From: a bacterium
GTDB lineage: Bacteria; Desulfobacterota; DSWW01
Length of the DNA stretch: 6,818 bases
NCBI GenBank assembly: GCA_030609865.1
Contig: JAUWSZ010000135.1
Coordinates: 1 to 6,818 of the forward strand
Direction: 5' to 3'
The notes under the pieces were generated by a model. The model made no database searches. It saw only the letters and a list, made by a program, of their open reading frames with translations, and was not told the DNA's origin. This document shows positions 4,999-6,818 of this stretch, piece by piece (position 1 is the stretch's first letter; each line of letters starts with the position of its first letter). A program made the position numbers and the translations under genes.

Positions 4999-6414
4999 TT
5001 GGGTAGAATACCGGACGACATCCCCAAGAAAGTGCACATGATTGCGGCGTGCGGGACCGGGATGGGGGCCCTTGCCCTGCTGTTTCGGGAAATGGGGGTG
5101 CAGGTGAGCGGCTCGGACGTTCAGGCATACCCACCCATGGGAGATCTCCTCCAGAAGGCCGGGGTCGACCTGTCCCTCGGGTACCGGCCGGAAAACCTGC
5201 CGGAGGATGCGGATTTCGTCGTGGTGGGCAATGCGGTCTCCAAGGACAATCCGGAAGTGGAGGAAATGCTTGCGCGGGGCCTCCCATATGGATCGTTCCC
5301 TGAAAGCCTCGCCCACTTCTTTTTGACCGCCCGGTACCCGATCGTCGTGGCCGGGACCCATGGCAAGACCACTTCCACGGCCCTGCTCGCCTGGCTCCTC
5401 GAGTGCTCCGGCGCAGAGCCGGGCTTCCTCGTCGGGGGGGAACCGACAAATTTCGGGTTGAGCAGCCGATTGGGCAAGGGCAAGTACTTCGTAATCGAAG
5501 GAGATGAGTACGACTCAGCCTTCTTTGACAAGGGCCCCAAGTTCCTCCACTACCGTCCCGGGGTCGCCCTGTTCACCTCGCTCGAGTTCGATCATGCGGA
5601 CATCTACCCGGACCTTGCCTCGATCCGTGAGCAGTTCGTCCGTTTTGTCGCGCTCATTCCCCCGGAGGGGTTCGTGATGGTGTGCAACGAGTATCCGGAT
5701 GCGGTCGAGGTTGCCAGGAAGGCTGCGTGCAAGGTGGAGACATACGGGTACGGGAAGGAGGCCGACTGGGTGGGCGTGCTGGAAGAGCCACCCGGGGCGT
5801 CCGGTACGCTGGAGGTCTCCTGCAGGGGCCGGTCCGTGGGCACGTTCCCCCTGCCGCTGTCCGGGCGGCACAACGGCCTGAACGTCCTGGGAAGCCTGGG
5901 CCTGCTCGCACACCTGGGCTTCGGGCTCGAGGGGTTGAAATCCTGTGTGGAGAGGTTCGAGGGGGTCCGTCGACGGCAGGAGATCGCGGGTGAAGTGAAC
6001 GGCGTCTTGCTGATGGATGACTTCGCGCACCATCCCACATCGGTCCGAGAGACCCTTGCGGGCGTTCGCAAGAGGTATCCCGGTCGGCGGATCGTGGCGG
6101 TCTTCGAACCGAGAACGAACACGAGCCGAAGGAACATCTTCCAGACCGACTATGCAGAGGCCTTTTCCGTGGCGGACGTCGCGATGTGTGCGCCCGTCTA
6201 TCGACCGGAAACCGTCGCACCGGGCGAGCGATTCGACCCCGGCGTCTGGGTGGAGGATCTTCAAAAGCGTGGGAGAGTCGCCTACTGCTTCGACGATTCA
6301 GGGCGCCTGGAAAAGGCCCTGACGGAAACGTGCCGGTCTGGAGACGTGGTCCTGTTCATGTCCAGCGGGAGCTTTGCTGATCTTCTCGAGAGGCTGAAGG
6401 CGAACCTGGAGTGA
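4999..6414 (+). CDS. mpl: UDP-MurNAc:L-Ala-gamma-D-Glu-mDAP ligase (murein tripeptide ligase)
   Basis: Mpl uses ATP to attach recovered tripeptide L-Ala-gamma-D-Glu-mDAP directly to UDP-MurNAc in the cytoplasm, bypassing MurC, MurD and MurE. The 471-aa protein has the three Mur-ligase domains. The N-terminal domain has a dinucleotide-like stretch IAACGTGMGALA (15-26) and SGSDVQAYPPM (37-47). The central ATPase domain has the P-loop AGTHGKTTS (118-126), EGDEYDSAFFDK (167-178), LEFDHADIYPD (195-205) and SGRHNGLNVLG (288-298). The C-terminal domain has GVRRRQEI (322-329), DDFAHHPTSV (340-349) and EPRTNT (370-375). The EYDSAFFDK block and the DFAHHPT motif separate Mpl from MurC. The start is TTG at 4999, preceded at 5 nt by a strong AAGGAG. 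The reading frame is open only from 4942 and has no ATG or GTG before it. The ATG at 4994 is out of frame. This is the partner step to LdcA. Confidence 0.95.
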   Translation: MGRIPDDIPKKVHMIAACGTGMGALALLFREMGVQVSGSDVQAYPPMGDLLQKAGVDLSLGYRPENLPEDADFVVVGNAVSKDNPEVEEMLARGLPYGSFPESLAHFFLTARYPIVVAGTHGKTTSTALLAWLLECSGAEPGFLVGGEPTNFGLSSRLGKGKYFVIEGDEYDSAFFDKGPKFLHYRPGVALFTSLEFDHADIYPDLASIREQFVRFVALIPPEGFVMVCNEYPDAVEVARKAACKVETYGYGKEADWVGVLEEPPGASGTLEVSCRGRSVGTFPLPLSGRHNGLNVLGSLGLLAHLGFGLEGLKSCVERFEGVRRRQEIAGEVNGVLLMDDFAHHPTSVRETLAGVRKRYPGRRIVAVFEPRTNTSRRNIFQTDYAEAFSVADVAMCAPVYRPETVAPGERFDPGVWVEDLQKRGRVAYCFDDSGRLEKALTETCRSGDVVLFMSSGSFADLLERLKANLE

Positions 6415-6426
6415 GATGGATCGAAG

Positions 6427-6666
6427 ATGACGACAGACGAAGAGCGAATCGAAGAAGAGAAGAAGGTCCGCCAGTTGCAGCGGATCGTGGATTTCACCTG
6501 TTGTGTCCTGCGCCAGCAGGAGATGTCCCTCGAAGAGGCCCAGCGGCTGATCGGAGGCGTCAAGAAGATGGCGCTTCGCCTGTTTCCTGACAAGGAGCAG
6601 CCCTTCGACCTGATCTATGGGGCAAGGTTTCGAAGGATCCTGATCGAGAAGTTCCCCATCAGTTGA
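6427..6666 (+). CDS. Small hypothetical protein downstream of mpl
   Basis: This 79-aa protein has no function I can recognise. Residues 1-20 are highly charged (MTTDEERIEEEKKVRQLQRI). The remainder looks helical: VDFTCCVLRQQEMSLEEAQRL, then GGVKKMALRLFPDKEQPFD, ending with the basic/aromatic patch LIYGARFRRILIEKF (62-76). There is no signal peptide or membrane segment, and it has two adjacent cysteines (C25, C26). The ATG lies 12 nt after the mpl stop. The ribosome-binding site is weak, with GGAG further upstream inside the end of mpl, so translation may be coupled to mpl. Codon use resembles its neighbours and the frame is clean, which supports a real gene. It could be a small regulatory or adaptor protein, but this is not shown. 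Confidence 0.72.
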   Translation: MTTDEERIEEEKKVRQLQRIVDFTCCVLRQQEMSLEEAQRLIGGVKKMALRLFPDKEQPFDLIYGARFRRILIEKFPIS

Positions 6667-6818
6667 GGGTAGACCCTTCTCGCTACGAAGTTTCGTGCAA
6701 TATGCGGGCTAGTGGCGTGGGTGGGGTAAAAAACAATGTTTTTGTTGGGATGTTGGTCGGGGGGGGTCCTCTGGGGCACGCCCCGCCAAGGTTGGGGGGG
6801 CGGGGAGCCCCCACCCCC
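6667..6818. other. Non-coding tail with small palindromes and G-rich tracts
   Basis: No gene is seen after the 79-aa protein. The stretch begins with small inverted repeats AGGG-TAGA-CCCT (within 6665-6678) and ACGAA-GT-TTCGT (6685-6696). Next is an A/T hairpin AAAAAC-AAT-GTTTTT (6729-6743). A run of eight G near 6759, GGGGCACGCCCC (about 6773-6784), a seven-G run (6794-6800) and GGGG-AG-CCCC (6802-6811) lie close to the window edge. None of these is a textbook GC-stem plus T-tract terminator, although the A/T hairpin might weakly end transcripts. The tail could belong to a repeat element that continues past the edge. Confidence 0.5.

Noticed and set aside
5515..6264. Minus-strand open frame (249 aa) opposite mpl
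   Set aside because: The plus strand encodes all Mpl motifs over this range. The antisense frame is a composition shadow.
6729..6743. Intrinsic terminator at AAAAAC-AAT-GTTTTT
   Set aside because: The stem is almost only A-T pairs and the T-run is part of the stem, so it lacks the GC stem plus T-tract of a reliable terminator.

Overview
The window is a GC-rich bacterial chromosomal segment with compact gene clusters on both strands. It probably comes from a Gram-negative, Desulfobacterota (Deltaproteobacteria)-like organism. The basis for that is a murein-tripeptide ligase (Mpl), a long-form HisG, an Lgt with the cysteine-rich GRIGC...GCCFG variant, and a DUF4124 envelope protein. The taxonomic call is inference from gene style, because there is no rRNA or other phylogenetic marker here.

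Layout. Leftward from about 1810 to the left edge there is a two-gene unit: lgt (prolipoprotein diacylglyceryl transferase) followed 15 nt later by hisG (ATP phosphoribosyltransferase, cut by the window edge a few residues before its end). A good sigma70-type promoter lies about 100 nt upstream of lgt. The divergent intergenic region (1677-2172) is structured. It holds the lgt leader hairpins, two different heptameric tandem repeats, an 8-bp inverted repeat and a weak sigma54-like site. Rightward from 2173 run an exported DUF4124 protein, ldcA (LD-carboxypeptidase, S66), a serine beta-lactamase/PBP-like hydrolase whose ATG overlaps the ldcA stop, a 242-nt gap with a 24-bp inverted repeat, mpl, and a small unrecognised 79-aa protein. 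The last 150 nt hold no gene and become very G-rich.

How the genes fit together. LdcA trims the terminal D-Ala from recovered murein tetrapeptide in the cytoplasm. Mpl ligates the resulting tripeptide L-Ala-gamma-D-Glu-mDAP directly onto UDP-MurNAc. Together they form the core of a peptidoglycan-peptide recycling cassette. The hydrolase between them has no signal peptide and is translationally coupled to ldcA, so a role on a cytoplasmic muropeptide is an attractive but untested inference. The DUF4124 protein is the only clearly exported product. The most unusual non-coding signal is a 7-bp-periodic repeat family (CTAATAC/CTAATGG/CTAACTG units). It occurs once upstream of the DUF4124 gene and as an inverted pair between the hydrolase gene and mpl.
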